DNA from: an uncultured Rhodospirillaceae bacterium
Lineage (GTDB): Bacteria > Pseudomonadota > Alphaproteobacteria > Rhodospirillales > Casp-alpha2
DNA length: 59,304 nucleotides
Reading direction: 5' to 3'
Assembly: GCA_913030825.1 (NCBI GenBank)
Contig: CAJWCU010000022.1
Span: 1-59,304 of the forward strand
Below, in pieces: positions 18,861 to 26,659 of the stretch. Under the pieces are notes generated by a model. The model had not been told where the DNA came from and did no database searches. It saw only the letters and a program-made list of their open reading frames with translations. Position 1 is the first letter of the stretch. Every line of letters starts with the position of its first letter. The translations under genes were made by a program, and so were the position numbers.

Positions 18861-19580
18861 GTGACGAAACGTCCGCTTATCGGCATTCTTCTCGACTATC
18901 AGGACGAGGGCAGCTTTTCCAAACGCCCGCATTACGCCCTGCGCCAGGGCTACTTCGACGCCGTATGGCGGGCCGGCGGTCTGCCCGTGGGCCTGCCCTA
19001 CCTAGCGGAGGGCGTCGACGACTACCTGGCCACGGTCGGCGGCCTGATCGTTCCGGGCGGCTTCTACCCCTTCCCCCAGGTTTATTACGGCATCGAGGAC
19101 GTGGTCGCCGAACCGCCCCACCCACGCCATGTGGCCGAGGTTCCTTTGGCCCGCGCCGCCATCGACCGCGACGTTCCCTTGCTTGGGATTTGCGCCGGGC
19201 TGCAGGTTCTGGCCGCCATCGAAGGGGCCCGCCTGATCCGCGACCTGAAGGCCGAAATCGACAGCCCGATCGATCATTTGAACGAAAAGCCGGCCGAAGA
19301 ACGGGCCCATGCCGTGGCGATCACGCCGGGCACGCTGCTGCACCGGATCGTCGGCAAGGATGAGATCACGGTCAACACGGCCCATAACGAAGCGCCCCTG
19401 CCGGACGGCATCCCGTCGTCGCTGGTCGTCAACGCGATCGCACCCGACGGCGTGATCGAAGGGATCGAGCGGCCCGACAGCAAATTCTGTCTGGGCGTGC
19501 AATGGCACCCCGAATTTTTCCTGGAAGACGACGCCCCCGATCTGGCCCTGTTCAAGGCGCTGGTCGAGGCCGCCCGCTGA
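18861..19580 (+). CDS. Gamma-glutamyl-gamma-aminobutyrate hydrolase family protein (peptidase C26)
   Basis: A 239-residue class I glutamine-amidotransferase-like hydrolase. The nucleophile elbow is GICAGLQ (C111), with the His/Glu pair in WHPEF (H216, E218), so the catalytic triad is complete. The family includes PuuD of putrescine breakdown and similar gamma-glutamyl hydrolases. No puu genes are nearby, so the substrate is open. The start is taken as GTG at 18861, since the domain begins at KRPLIGI; another GTG lies 33 bases upstream. Its stop overlaps the next ATG by one base. Confidence 0.85.
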   Translation: MTKRPLIGILLDYQDEGSFSKRPHYALRQGYFDAVWRAGGLPVGLPYLAEGVDDYLATVGGLIVPGGFYPFPQVYYGIEDVVAEPPHPRHVAEVPLARAAIDRDVPLLGICAGLQVLAAIEGARLIRDLKAEIDSPIDHLNEKPAEERAHAVAITPGTLLHRIVGKDEITVNTAHNEAPLPDGIPSSLVVNAIAPDGVIEGIERPDSKFCLGVQWHPEFFLEDDAPDLALFKALVEAAR

Positions 19581-20419
19581 TGCCGTCCACGGAAGGCGAC
19601 GTCGTCGGCATCGCCGGCTGCGGCACCATGGGCCTGCCTATGGCCGAATGTCTGCGTCGGGCAGGGGTCGAGGTCTGGGGTCACGACGTCCGGCCCGGCG
19701 ATGAGTTCGGTGATTTCGCGCCGCGCATGATTTCCGACGCCCGCGACTTCGCCGCGCGCTGCGACGTGGTCTTTTCCGTGGTTCGGGACACGGCGCAGAC
19801 GGATGCCCTCTGCTTTGCCCCGGATCAGGGCATCCTGACCGACCCTAAGGTCCGGCCCGAGGTCTTCGTCACCTCATCGACCTTGTCACCCCGCTACGTT
19901 GCGGACCTGGCCGCGCGCATGCCGGATGGTGTTGCCTTTGCCGACGCGCCCATGTCCGGCGCCCCGTATCGCGCGGCCAAGGGAACGCTCAGTTTCATGG
20001 TCGGCGGCGCCGATGATCTGCTGGCGCGATTGATGCCCCTGTTGGAGATCATGGGCGACGGCATCCATCATCTGGGCGGCGTCGGGGCGGGGATGACCTG
20101 CAAGGTTCTGAACAATTTCGTCGGCGTCTGCGGCGTGGTCGCCGTGCGCAAGGCGTTGGCCGGCGCACGGGCACTGGGGCTGGATGAACGGCGTCTGTTG
20201 GACGTCATGCGGATGTCTTCCGGGGCCACCTGGTACGGCGACAACATCGACGCCATCGACTGGTCGCGCCAGGGATACGATCCCGGCAATACCATCGGCA
20301 TCATCGAGAAAGACGTGCGTGCCTATCTGGACGCAATGTCGGATGGCGGCGGCGCGTTCGAGGACGCCCTGCTGGACGAACTGCGCGCGCTCGAACCTCT
20401 GGACCTGGAAAAGGCATAA
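19580..20419 (+). CDS. NAD(P)-dependent beta-hydroxyacid dehydrogenase (3-hydroxyisobutyrate dehydrogenase family)
   Basis: A 279-residue beta-hydroxyacid dehydrogenase. The Rossmann motif GCGTMG is at 13-18, the substrate-binding signature DAPMSGAPYRAAKG at 122-135, and the catalytic lysine K175 lies in GMTCKVLNNF. Members reduce or oxidise short beta-hydroxyacids such as 3-hydroxyisobutyrate or tartronate semialdehyde; specificity cannot be read here. It is translationally coupled to the C26 hydrolase (one-base overlap) and followed 7 bases later by the DUF423 gene, so the three probably form an operon. Confidence 0.88.
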   Translation: MPSTEGDVVGIAGCGTMGLPMAECLRRAGVEVWGHDVRPGDEFGDFAPRMISDARDFAARCDVVFSVVRDTAQTDALCFAPDQGILTDPKVRPEVFVTSSTLSPRYVADLAARMPDGVAFADAPMSGAPYRAAKGTLSFMVGGADDLLARLMPLLEIMGDGIHHLGGVGAGMTCKVLNNFVGVCGVVAVRKALAGARALGLDERRLLDVMRMSSGATWYGDNIDAIDWSRQGYDPGNTIGIIEKDVRAYLDAMSDGGGAFEDALLDELRALEPLDLEKA

Positions 20420-20426
20420 GACAACC

Positions 20427-20813
20427 ATGGATTTGAACGGACGGATCTGGATCGTCGTGGCCGGGATTTCCGGCTTGCTGGCGGTCGCGCTTGGGGCCTA
20501 TGGCGCCCATGGTCTGGACGGCGACGCCGTCGTCATAGGCCAGTTCGAAACCGCCAACCGCTATCACATGTGGCATACCCTGGCGATGCTGGGCGCGGCC
20601 CTGGGCCGGGATCGGTTAGGGTCCAGAGCCGCCCCCTGGGCCACCGGGGCGGCGGCCCTGTTCGCGATCGGGATAGTGTTGTTTTCCGGCGCGCTTTACG
20701 CCGCGACGGCACTCGATCAATGGGGACTGACGTTCCTCGCCCCCTGGGGCGGAACGGCTCTTATGGCCGGTTGGCTGGCGCTTGGGATTGCGGCGCTGCG
20801 AGGACGGGCCTGA
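20427..20813 (+). CDS. DUF423 small membrane protein
   Basis: A 128-residue inner-membrane protein with four hydrophobic helices. The motifs LGAYGAHGL near residue 21 and NRYHMWHTLA are typical of the DUF423 (YgdD-like) family, whose role is not established. It is the last gene of the three-gene plus-strand unit. Its last 53 bases overlap, in the opposite direction, the 3' end of the hypothetical gene on the minus strand. Confidence 0.85.
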   Translation: MDLNGRIWIVVAGISGLLAVALGAYGAHGLDGDAVVIGQFETANRYHMWHTLAMLGAALGRDRLGSRAAPWATGAAALFAIGIVLFSGALYAATALDQWGLTFLAPWGGTALMAGWLALGIAALRGRA

Positions 20814-21468
20814 CGCCCGTCCGATCCGCCCGGCCCTGACCGCGAGCCGGAAGGTTCACCAAGCGGTGGCCCCGGGCCGTAAAGGCGTCGGCCAAGGTGT
20901 CGATTTCCGCCAACAAGGGGGCTTGCCAATCGTCGGTGACCAGCCGCAGAGCCATGGCCTCCGCACGGGAATGGTCGCCCGCCTGGGCCGCTGCCAGCAG
21001 CGCCACCAGAGATCGTTCGTCCCCCGTGGTGAGACGCGACCAGGCCTTGTGAAAGGACATGCAGCGCCGGCCGCCTGCGTTGAGGATTTCGATAATGCCC
21101 CGAAGCGCTGTCAAGGCACGCGCCGTCGGCGCGGCCTCGGGCCCGAATTGGGCCTTGTACTGCATGCCGACCAACGACCAGTTCTCGACCCCGTGCAGCC
21201 ACAGACGGATCGGTTTGATCAGCAGGCATTCGGGCAGATCGAGGTCCGAGAAATCGAGCCTGCGGGGACGGGCCAGTCCGTGCCCGGGCGGCACCGTGAC
21301 CGATGCCGCCCGGCGCAACGTTGGGACCTTGCCGCGCCGCCGTGTTGCACCGTCGTTGCCCCCCCCGGAGCAGCTGTCGGTACAATCACCGTCGAAGGAT
21401 CTTGGCGGCGCGGCAAGGGATTCGTCCCGGCGGTGGTCCGCCTGTTCCCGATTTCCCGAATAATCCAT
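20761..21468 (-). CDS. Unrecognised protein behind a Fur-like site
   Basis: About 235 residues with no family that I recognise. The first 70 are low-complexity and polar, with several Arg-rich and Asp-rich patches and a Cys pair (CTDSC). The rest looks like a soluble alpha-helical domain with a central LWLHGVENWSLVGMQ segment, a CMSFHKAW motif and several Ala-rich helices. No signal or membrane segment is seen. The ATG at 21468 is preferred; in-frame ATGs at 21516 and 21522 would sit inside the putative operator. The 3' end runs 53 bases into DUF423. Regulation by iron is only suggested by the upstream site. Confidence 0.55.
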   Translation of the reverse strand: MDYSGNREQADHRRDESLAAPPRSFDGDCTDSCSGGGNDGATRRRGKVPTLRRAASVTVPPGHGLARPRRLDFSDLDLPECLLIKPIRLWLHGVENWSLVGMQYKAQFGPEAAPTARALTALRGIIEILNAGGRRCMSFHKAWSRLTTGDERSLVALLAAAQAGDHSRAEAMALRLVTDDWQAPLLAEIDTLADAFTARGHRLVNLPARGQGRADRTGVRPVLAAPQSQAPANRP

Positions 21469-21500
21469 GAAGTCGTCCCGGCTGATGTCTGTCTGTTCTA

Positions 21501-21527
21501 TGCAATTGCAACTCATTCGCATTTGCA
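21501..21527. promoter_or_regulatory. Fur-box-like sequence upstream of the unrecognised gene
   Basis: Read on the minus strand, the centre GCAAATGCGAATGAGTTGC resembles proteobacterial Fur boxes of the form GCAAATGAGAATGATTTGC. It lies about 35-60 bases before the ATG at 21468, where it could block a promoter. A single imperfect match seen by eye is weak evidence. Confidence 0.35.
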
Positions 21528-21582
21528 GGTCAAGACAAAATATGCCCAGGGACGAAGAAAGTCGGAAGTTTCAGGAAATCAC

Positions 21583-21606
21583 GGCCCGGCGGATGACCGC
21601 CGGGCC
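21583..21606 (-). terminator. Hairpin after the LPPGL-repeat gene
   Basis: A perfect 10-base-pair stem (GGCCCGGCGG / CCGCCGGGCC) with a four-base loop lies 15 bases beyond the stop of the LPPGL gene. Only a short T-containing stretch (GTGATTTCC) follows on the minus strand, so termination efficiency is uncertain. Confidence 0.5.
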
Positions 21607-21620
21607 GAAGATTTATGGGA

Positions 21621-22157
21621 TCACGGGCGGCTCAGAACGTCTTTCAGCACGTCCAGGATCACGCCGGTGCCTTTCTCCAGCAATACCACCGAGGTATCGA
21701 CGATCGCCCGCTCCGTGCCGGCGGCGGGCGGCGGCAGGTTGACGGCGGCCTCGTACGGCAGTGGGTTCTTGGCCAGGCCCGGCGGCAGACGGCCATTGCG
21801 TTCCAATTGTTTTTGCAGGCCCGGCGGCAGTTTGCCTTTCTTGGCGAGGCCGGGCGGCAGGCCCTTGCCCCGGCCCTTTCCGGCCTTGTCCTTCTTTCCG
21901 CCGTAGTTCTTGCCGTCACGGCCTTTCGCCAAGTCGTCGTATTTATGATCGTCGGCGGCCTTGTGATAGGTACCGTCTTCCGACGCCTCGTACCGGCCGT
22001 TGCCCAGGACGTCGCGCAGGACCTTTTTCTCGATTTCGGAAAACACGATGTCCGTGATTTGCTGGGTCGTCGACTGTTGCGCGCCCGCCGTCCCGGGGGC
22101 CGCGCCGATGCCCGCGGCGATCACCGCGGCGGCCGCCAATGCTGCCAATACCCTCAT
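21621..22157 (-). CDS. Secreted protein with LPPGL repeats
   Basis: A 178-residue exported protein. A signal peptide covers about residues 1-26 (cleavage near GTAGA-QQ). A helical TTQQITDIVFSEIEKKVLRDVLG segment is followed by a Lys/Gly-rich basic linker (70-98), then three LPPGL units at 100-104, 110-114 and 124-128, and a hydrophobic C-terminal stretch ending in DVLKDVLSRP. LPPGLxK repeats occur in many small proteobacterial periplasmic proteins, some with an RcnB-type domain, but no function is established. The ATG at 22157 has GGAG before it. It lies downstream of pckA, separated by a terminator. Confidence 0.75.
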   Translation of the reverse strand: MRVLAALAAAAVIAAGIGAAPGTAGAQQSTTQQITDIVFSEIEKKVLRDVLGNGRYEASEDGTYHKAADDHKYDDLAKGRDGKNYGGKKDKAGKGRGKGLPPGLAKKGKLPPGLQKQLERNGRLPPGLAKNPLPYEAAVNLPPPAAGTERAIVDTSVVLLEKGTGVILDVLKDVLSRP

Positions 22158-22220
22158 GGTTTCTCTCCGTATTCCGGTTTGTTTATGCGACCAGTCTGCC
22201 CGATCCCAAGACATGGCCAA

Positions 22221-22252
22221 AGAAAAACCGGCGCCCCTGCAGGGACGCCGGT
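22221..22252 (-). terminator. Rho-independent terminator of pckA
   Basis: On the minus strand, a 7-base-pair stem (ACCGGCG / CGCCGGT) encloses an inner CCCTGCAGGG palindrome and is followed by TTTTTCTTT, about 80 bases after the pckA stop. This is a classic intrinsic terminator. Confidence 0.8.
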
Positions 22253-22333
22253 CTTCCGAACTCTATTCGTCGATGTTTCGACGTTCACCCAAAACAACCT
22301 TGGCGGACCTTGCGGCCCGCTCGGGTTTTGCGA

Positions 22334-23941
22334 TTAAGCAGCCGCGCGAATGGCCGCGGCCTTCACGCTATCGCCGACATGGCCTTCGAACTGCTGGAAG
22401 TTGTCTTCGAACAACTGCACCAGGTGGCGGGCCTGGGCGTCGTAGGCGGCGCCATCGGCCCAGGTGTTGCGCGGGTTGAGGACTTCCGTCGGCACGTCCG
22501 GGCAGGCGTTCGGCACCAGCACCCCGAAGTTGGGGTCCGGCGTGAAGCCGGCGGCATCGAGCTTGCCGTCCAACGCCGCGTGCAGCATGGCGCGGGTATA
22601 GGCGATCTTCATCCGTTCGCCCTCGCCGTAGCCGCCGCCGGACCAGCCGGTATTGACCAGCCAGCATTTGGCGTTGTGCGTGGCCATCTTCTCGCCCAAC
22701 AGCTTGGCGTAGACCGTGGGATGGCGCGGCATGAAGGGCGCACCGAAGCAAGTCGAGAAAGTCGCCTGCGGTTCTTTCAGGCCCCGTTCCGTGCCGGCCA
22801 CCTTGGCGGTATAGCCGGACAGGAAGTGGTACATGGCCTGATCCGGGGTCAGTTGGCTGATCGGTGGCAGGACGCCGAAGGCGTCGCAGGTCAGCATGAC
22901 GATGTCCTTGGGCTGACCACCGCATCCGGTCGTGGAGGCGTTGGAGACCTTGGAAATGTCGTAGGACACCCGGCCGTTTTCGGTCAGCGAGGAATCGAAG
23001 AAGTCGAGCGAGCCGTCGGCCGGGTCCATCACGACGTTTTCGATGATCGAGCCGAAGGTGTGGCAGAGATCGTAGATTTCCGGCTCCGCCTCATGGGTCA
23101 GGTTGATCGTCTTGGCGTAGCAGCCGCCTTCGAAGTTGAAGATGCCGTCCGTGCCCCAGCCGTGTTCGTCGTCGCCGATCAAGGTGCGCGAGCTGTCGGC
23201 CGACAGGGTCGTCTTACCGGTGCCCGACAGGCCGAAGAAGATCGCGGTCGAGCCGTCGTCGCCCTGGTTGGCGGAGCAATGCATGGGCAGTACGTCCTGC
23301 GCCGGCAGCAGATAGTTCATGATCGAGAAGATCGACTTCTTGATTTCACCGGCATAGGCCGAGCCGCCGACGATGATCATGCGCCGCGAAAGATGCACGA
23401 CGATGAAGGTGCCCGAGGTCGTGCCGTCCTGCGCCGGATCGGCGGTCAAGCTGGGCGCCTGAATCACGGTGAATTCCGGCTCGAAGCCTTCCAGATCACG
23501 GGCCGTCGGCTGGATGAACATGTTGCGCGCGAACAGGTTGTGCCAGGCTTCCTCGGTCACGACGCGGACCTTCAGGCGATGGTCGGCATGGGCGCCGGCG
23601 TAGCAATCCTGAACGAAGGCGTCCTTGCCTTCGTAATGCTTCAGCATCTTGGCGAGCAGACCGTCGAAATGGGCCTCGGAAATCGGCCGGTTGACGTTGC
23701 CCCACCAGATATCCTCCTTGGTGGCGGCTTCTTCGACGATGAAGCGGTCGTTGGGCGAACGCCCGGTGTGCTGCCCCGTTTCGGTGACGATGGCGCCACC
23801 GGCCGACAGCTTGCCTTCGCCGCGGCGAATGGCTTCTTCGAACAGGTGGTGGGCTTCAAGGTTCCAGTAGGCCCGCTTGACGCCCGCCAGTCCGTGGTTT
23901 TCCAATCCGAAGCTGGAAATGAAGTGTCCTGCGTTCTCCAC
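22334..23941 (-). CDS. pckA: Phosphoenolpyruvate carboxykinase (ATP)
   Basis: A 535-residue ATP-type PEP carboxykinase that converts oxaloacetate to PEP in gluconeogenesis. The P-loop GLSGTGKTT is at 237-245 and the metal/ATP motif DDEHGW at 257-262; HTGRSPNDRF at 58-67 binds substrate. The start is GTG at 23941, supported by AAGGAG seven bases before it. In many alphaproteobacteria pckA is divergent from chvI; here about 2.7 kb carrying HugZ, cbtA and cbtB genes lies between them. Confidence 0.96.
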   Translation of the reverse strand: MENAGHFISSFGLENHGLAGVKRAYWNLEAHHLFEEAIRRGEGKLSAGGAIVTETGQHTGRSPNDRFIVEEAATKEDIWWGNVNRPISEAHFDGLLAKMLKHYEGKDAFVQDCYAGAHADHRLKVRVVTEEAWHNLFARNMFIQPTARDLEGFEPEFTVIQAPSLTADPAQDGTTSGTFIVVHLSRRMIIVGGSAYAGEIKKSIFSIMNYLLPAQDVLPMHCSANQGDDGSTAIFFGLSGTGKTTLSADSSRTLIGDDEHGWGTDGIFNFEGGCYAKTINLTHEAEPEIYDLCHTFGSIIENVVMDPADGSLDFFDSSLTENGRVSYDISKVSNASTTGCGGQPKDIVMLTCDAFGVLPPISQLTPDQAMYHFLSGYTAKVAGTERGLKEPQATFSTCFGAPFMPRHPTVYAKLLGEKMATHNAKCWLVNTGWSGGGYGEGERMKIAYTRAMLHAALDGKLDAAGFTPDPNFGVLVPNACPDVPTEVLNPRNTWADGAAYDAQARHLVQLFEDNFQQFEGHVGDSVKAAAIRAAA

Positions 23942-24222
23942 GTTTTACTCCTTCAGGATGTAGTTCGCGCCTGACGCCCGCTGCGCTGCGGGACGTTCTC
24001 TTGCCGTTGTCGGCCCACGCCATTATCGGCGAAGCCGTTTTTGATCGGTCGTTGAATGTAAGGGGAGTTCGCCGAGCCCCGCCCCCCAGCGGCAGATCGC
24101 GACGTCCTGATCCCTGAATGTTTCCTGCGCCCTGTTAATCAAGGTTTCCGGCGGAACTTAGCCTTACCGTCGCAAAGGGGCAACATCCCTTTCACCTTTT
24201 CGCAACTTTCCGAGACAGCGGC

Positions 24223-24963
24223 TCAGCCCCCGGCCCGCGCCCGTTTCACGAGATCGACCAGCATCGTCCGCATGGCGCCCGCATCCCGGACCATGGCGTC
24301 GAAGTCGAGGCGCGCCGGAAGATCGTTCCGCATCAGGTCCAAGCCCCAGGGATCGCAGGATACGGCGCGCCAACCCGTGCCTTTCCGGCCGAGCAGCACA
24401 TTGGCATAAAGATCCAATGCGTCGGCGTGGTCGGCATTCATATGGTCGACGATGCCGTCTTCGGCCTGGGCGATGGCGCGGGCGGCGGCCTTGGTCGGCT
24501 GGGCCTCGGACGCCTTGAGCCATTGCGCGCGGGCGAATCCGCCGACCAGATGCAGGCGTTCCGGCGTCATCACGTAGAATCCGAAATCGCCGAACCCGGC
24601 ATAGCGCGCCGCCCCCGGATGGCGGGCCAGGAAACGTTTCTTATGGCGCGGGCTTTTGGTCGGTTTGACCGTACCCAGGATGGTGACGCGCGGCCCCTGC
24701 TGCGGATTCTTCAGGCGGGATGCCCGTTCGACCAACAGGGACGCCTTGGGCTCCTTGGCCAGATTGTTGGTGTGGTCCGACAGGGTCGAGAACAGAAAAA
24801 TCGGCGATCCGTCGACGTCGGGCGCGTAAGTCACCAGGGATCCATAGGGCCAGCTTTCCTTGCCACGGAAGGTCGTGGACAGAACACCTGAGCGGCCGCC
24901 CAGGATCAGGCCCCGGGCCTGGCCGCACAGAACGTCGCGGGAAACGGCGGGAGGTCGGACCAT
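24223..24963 (-). CDS. HugZ-like pyridoxamine-5'-phosphate-oxidase-fold protein with DUF2470 domain
   Basis: A 246-residue protein: a split-barrel FMN/haem-binding fold at about 8-150 (with GYPYGS-like SWPYGSLVTYAP and LFSTLSDHTNNL), then a DUF2470 domain with the HMNADH motif at 174-179. This architecture is shared with HugZ-type haem-degrading proteins and with uncharacterised flavin-binding relatives. Haem use is not proven, since no haem-uptake genes are nearby. The ATG at 24963 has AAGGAG. It lies downstream of cbtA on the same strand with a strong hairpin between, so it may be transcribed separately. Confidence 0.8.
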   Translation of the reverse strand: MVRPPAVSRDVLCGQARGLILGGRSGVLSTTFRGKESWPYGSLVTYAPDVDGSPIFLFSTLSDHTNNLAKEPKASLLVERASRLKNPQQGPRVTILGTVKPTKSPRHKKRFLARHPGAARYAGFGDFGFYVMTPERLHLVGGFARAQWLKASEAQPTKAAARAIAQAEDGIVDHMNADHADALDLYANVLLGRKGTGWRAVSCDPWGLDLMRNDLPARLDFDAMVRDAGAMRTMLVDLVKRARAGG

Positions 24964-25068
24964 GGGGGTACTCCTTGGTTGTCGCGAACACGGCGGGGGC
25001 ACCCGCCGGATGCGCCCAAGATTGCCCGAAGTCCCCGGCCCCGATCAATGACGCCGATCAAACGGCGC

Positions 25069-25099
25069 GGGCCGGTGCCCCCATCGGGGACGCCGGCCC
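25069..25099 (-). terminator. Strong hairpin after cbtA
   Basis: A stem of about 13 pairs (GGGCCGGTG...CGCCGGCCC around CCCC-CATC-GGGG, with one mismatch) lies 26 bases after the cbtA stop. The T-run after it on the minus strand is poor (CCGTTTGAT), so termination may be partial. Confidence 0.5.
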
Positions 25100-25124
25100 G
25101 CCCATCGTCGTCGATTGGATCGCC

Positions 25125-25874
25125 TCAGACCAGTTCGAACCGCTTGGCCAGCGATCCGGTGGCCCAGCCGAGAAAGGCCCAGAAGGCCGCCGCCGAGACC
25201 AGCGAGGCCGCAACGAAGTGACCCGCCAGTTCCGGCGGCACGGCGCCGCCGATTTCATCCGGATGCGGAGCACCGACCAGATGCGGCAGGATCAGCAAGG
25301 CGATCCCGGCGTAGGGCATCCAAGCCGCCCGGCCGAGGAACATCAGGGCCAGCCCGACCGCCGTCGAGGCGGCGGCGATGGCCCACCATCCCTGACGGGC
25401 GACCAGCTCCGCCGCCATCGATCCCGGAAGCTCGGGCGGCAGGCCCAAAGCCGGCGCCAGGGAAACGGCGGTGAACCCGGCGATCCCCCAAAGCAGCCCT
25501 TGGCGGCCGTCCACGGCCTGACCGCGCAGCACGATCAGCGCCGTCAGCACCAGGGCGAAGCCGATGCCGGTGATGACGTCGGCAAGGGTGGTGTAGAGCG
25601 TGCGCTCCAACCCGTCTTCGGGCCCCCAGGCCTCGGCGCCATCGCCATGGCCCGCCGCCCCATGGGCGAGATAGAGCTTGGCGCCCCAATCCTCGGCCTG
25701 GACGCCGCGCGATGCGAGATCAACCGGGTGGTGGCCACCCAGGGCCGCCGATTTGTTTTCGAATTCCTCGGCATGGAGGATGAGGGGCGTCGTGGTGAAA
25801 TGCTGCACCACGGACGCGAATAGCCCAGCCGCCAACCCGGCCAGCAGGGCGACCGCAAAAATACGTCCGATCAT
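25125..25874 (-). CDS. cbtA: Cobalt transporter subunit CbtA
   Basis: A 249-residue inner-membrane protein with about five hydrophobic helices (1-25, 95-115, 125-145, 160-180, 190-245 region). The start MIGRIFAVALLAGLAAGL, the AHGAAGHGDGAEAWGPEDGLERT periplasmic loop and a C-terminal GWATGSLAKRF fit the CbtA family, which is predicted to import cobalt. It follows cbtB after 11 bases, and both lie behind a cobalamin riboswitch, consistent with cobalt uptake for B12 synthesis. Confidence 0.9.
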   Translation of the reverse strand: MIGRIFAVALLAGLAAGLFASVVQHFTTTPLILHAEEFENKSAALGGHHPVDLASRGVQAEDWGAKLYLAHGAAGHGDGAEAWGPEDGLERTLYTTLADVITGIGFALVLTALIVLRGQAVDGRQGLLWGIAGFTAVSLAPALGLPPELPGSMAAELVARQGWWAIAAASTAVGLALMFLGRAAWMPYAGIALLILPHLVGAPHPDEIGGAVPPELAGHFVAASLVSAAAFWAFLGWATGSLAKRFELV

Positions 25875-25885
25875 GTCAGGTCCCC

Positions 25886-26062
25886 TTAGTGGCAGGGGAA
25901 GGCGAACGCGTGGCGGCTATCGTGCGCGGCGTTGTGGATCGTTTGGGGATGCGCGAAGCCCGTGCCGAAGACCAGGAACACACCGAACAGCAGGGCCAGA
26001 ACGGCGGGTGCCGCGCGCTCGGCGGCGAGAACCTGCGTGGTGTTTTGCGTTTGAACAGTCAT
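25886..26062 (-). CDS. cbtB: Cobalt transporter subunit CbtB
   Basis: A 58-residue protein, easily missed because of its size. It has one hydrophobic helix (about 18-37) followed by the family's C-terminal metal-binding motif HNAAHDSRHAFAFPCH, rich in His and ending in Cys-His. A GGAGG ribosome site precedes the ATG at 26062. It is the first gene of cbtBA and directly follows the riboswitch leader. Confidence 0.92.
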   Translation of the reverse strand: MTVQTQNTTQVLAAERAAPAVLALLFGVFLVFGTGFAHPQTIHNAAHDSRHAFAFPCH

Positions 26063-26064
26063 GC

Positions 26065-26108
26065 GTGAAACCTCCGATAGAGAGTATGAGTTACGGTCAA
26101 GGTTTCAC
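26065..26108 (-). promoter_or_regulatory. Predicted ribosome-site-blocking stem of the cbtB leader
   Basis: GTGAAACCT (26065-26073) and AGGTTTCAC (26100-26108) are perfect 9-base complements. In the minus-strand RNA the 3' arm covers the last bases of the GGAGG ribosome site (26071-26076). This fits the expression platform of a translation-controlling riboswitch. The pairing is visible; the mechanism is inferred. Confidence 0.6.
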
Positions 26109-26154
26109 CGCTTGCGGCTTTCCGCCCCGACAGGACCCCCGTCCCTTGGGTATC

Positions 26155-26390
26155 GCGGTGACAGACGGCAGGTCTCCTGGCTTACGGGTCTCGGCATCAT
26201 CCGGCCTTCCCGGACGGCGGCCTTCTTCCTATATGAAGGAGGACCGGGTCCAGTGGCGCGACGTTGAACGATGCTCGCCGCTCACAGTTGCAGGGGCAGC
26301 CACGGTTCGGAAGCCCCCGGATTGGGTCCGCTTCGTTCCGTGTTCCCTCTTAGCCCCGGGGCCTTATGCCCTTGATCGGGGAACCGTCTG
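26155..26390 (-). ncRNA. Cobalamin riboswitch
   Basis: On the minus strand the leader holds the hallmarks of an AdoCbl aptamer: a GGTTCC-type start after the promoter, a GAGGGAACACGG region, the conserved GCCCCTGCAACTGTGAGCGG core, and a B12 box AGCCAGGAGACCTGCC (plus positions 26167-26182). Order and spacing match the RNA family. It precedes cbtBA, a usual target. Ends are approximate. Confidence 0.95.
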
Positions 26391-26396
26391 GCGGCG

Positions 26397-26426
26397 ACTA
26401 TAAGGAACGGTGGGGCCGCCGGTCAA
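26397..26426 (-). promoter_or_regulatory. Predicted promoter of the cbtBA leader
   Basis: On the minus strand, TTGACC (26421-26426) and TATAGT (26397-26402) are spaced by 18 bases, just before the riboswitch. The remaining DNA from 26427 to 26659 up to chvI shows no gene; it presumably holds the chvI promoter, which I could not place. Confidence 0.6.
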
Positions 26427-26659
26427 TTAAATGCCGCCCGGGGTGAAAGAGGAGGGAATAGGGGCCACAATCTCGGGCTTTGCCACAATTGCCCGCAGAA
26501 ATTAGCCAATCGTGCCCAAATCGCGTTAAAATTCCGCCATATAGACGGACGAAATTGGGCCCTATCGAACGTCTTATGGAAAGTTGAAGACGCCCGACGC
26601 GGCGTTCACACGCCGCCCCCTTGGCCCCAACCGGCCGACCCGTATTCGAGGAGAAGTCC

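Noticed and set aside
25678-26403. Plus-strand open frame running across cbtA, cbtB and the riboswitch
   Set aside because: It is antisense to well-supported genes and to a structured RNA, and its product resembles nothing.
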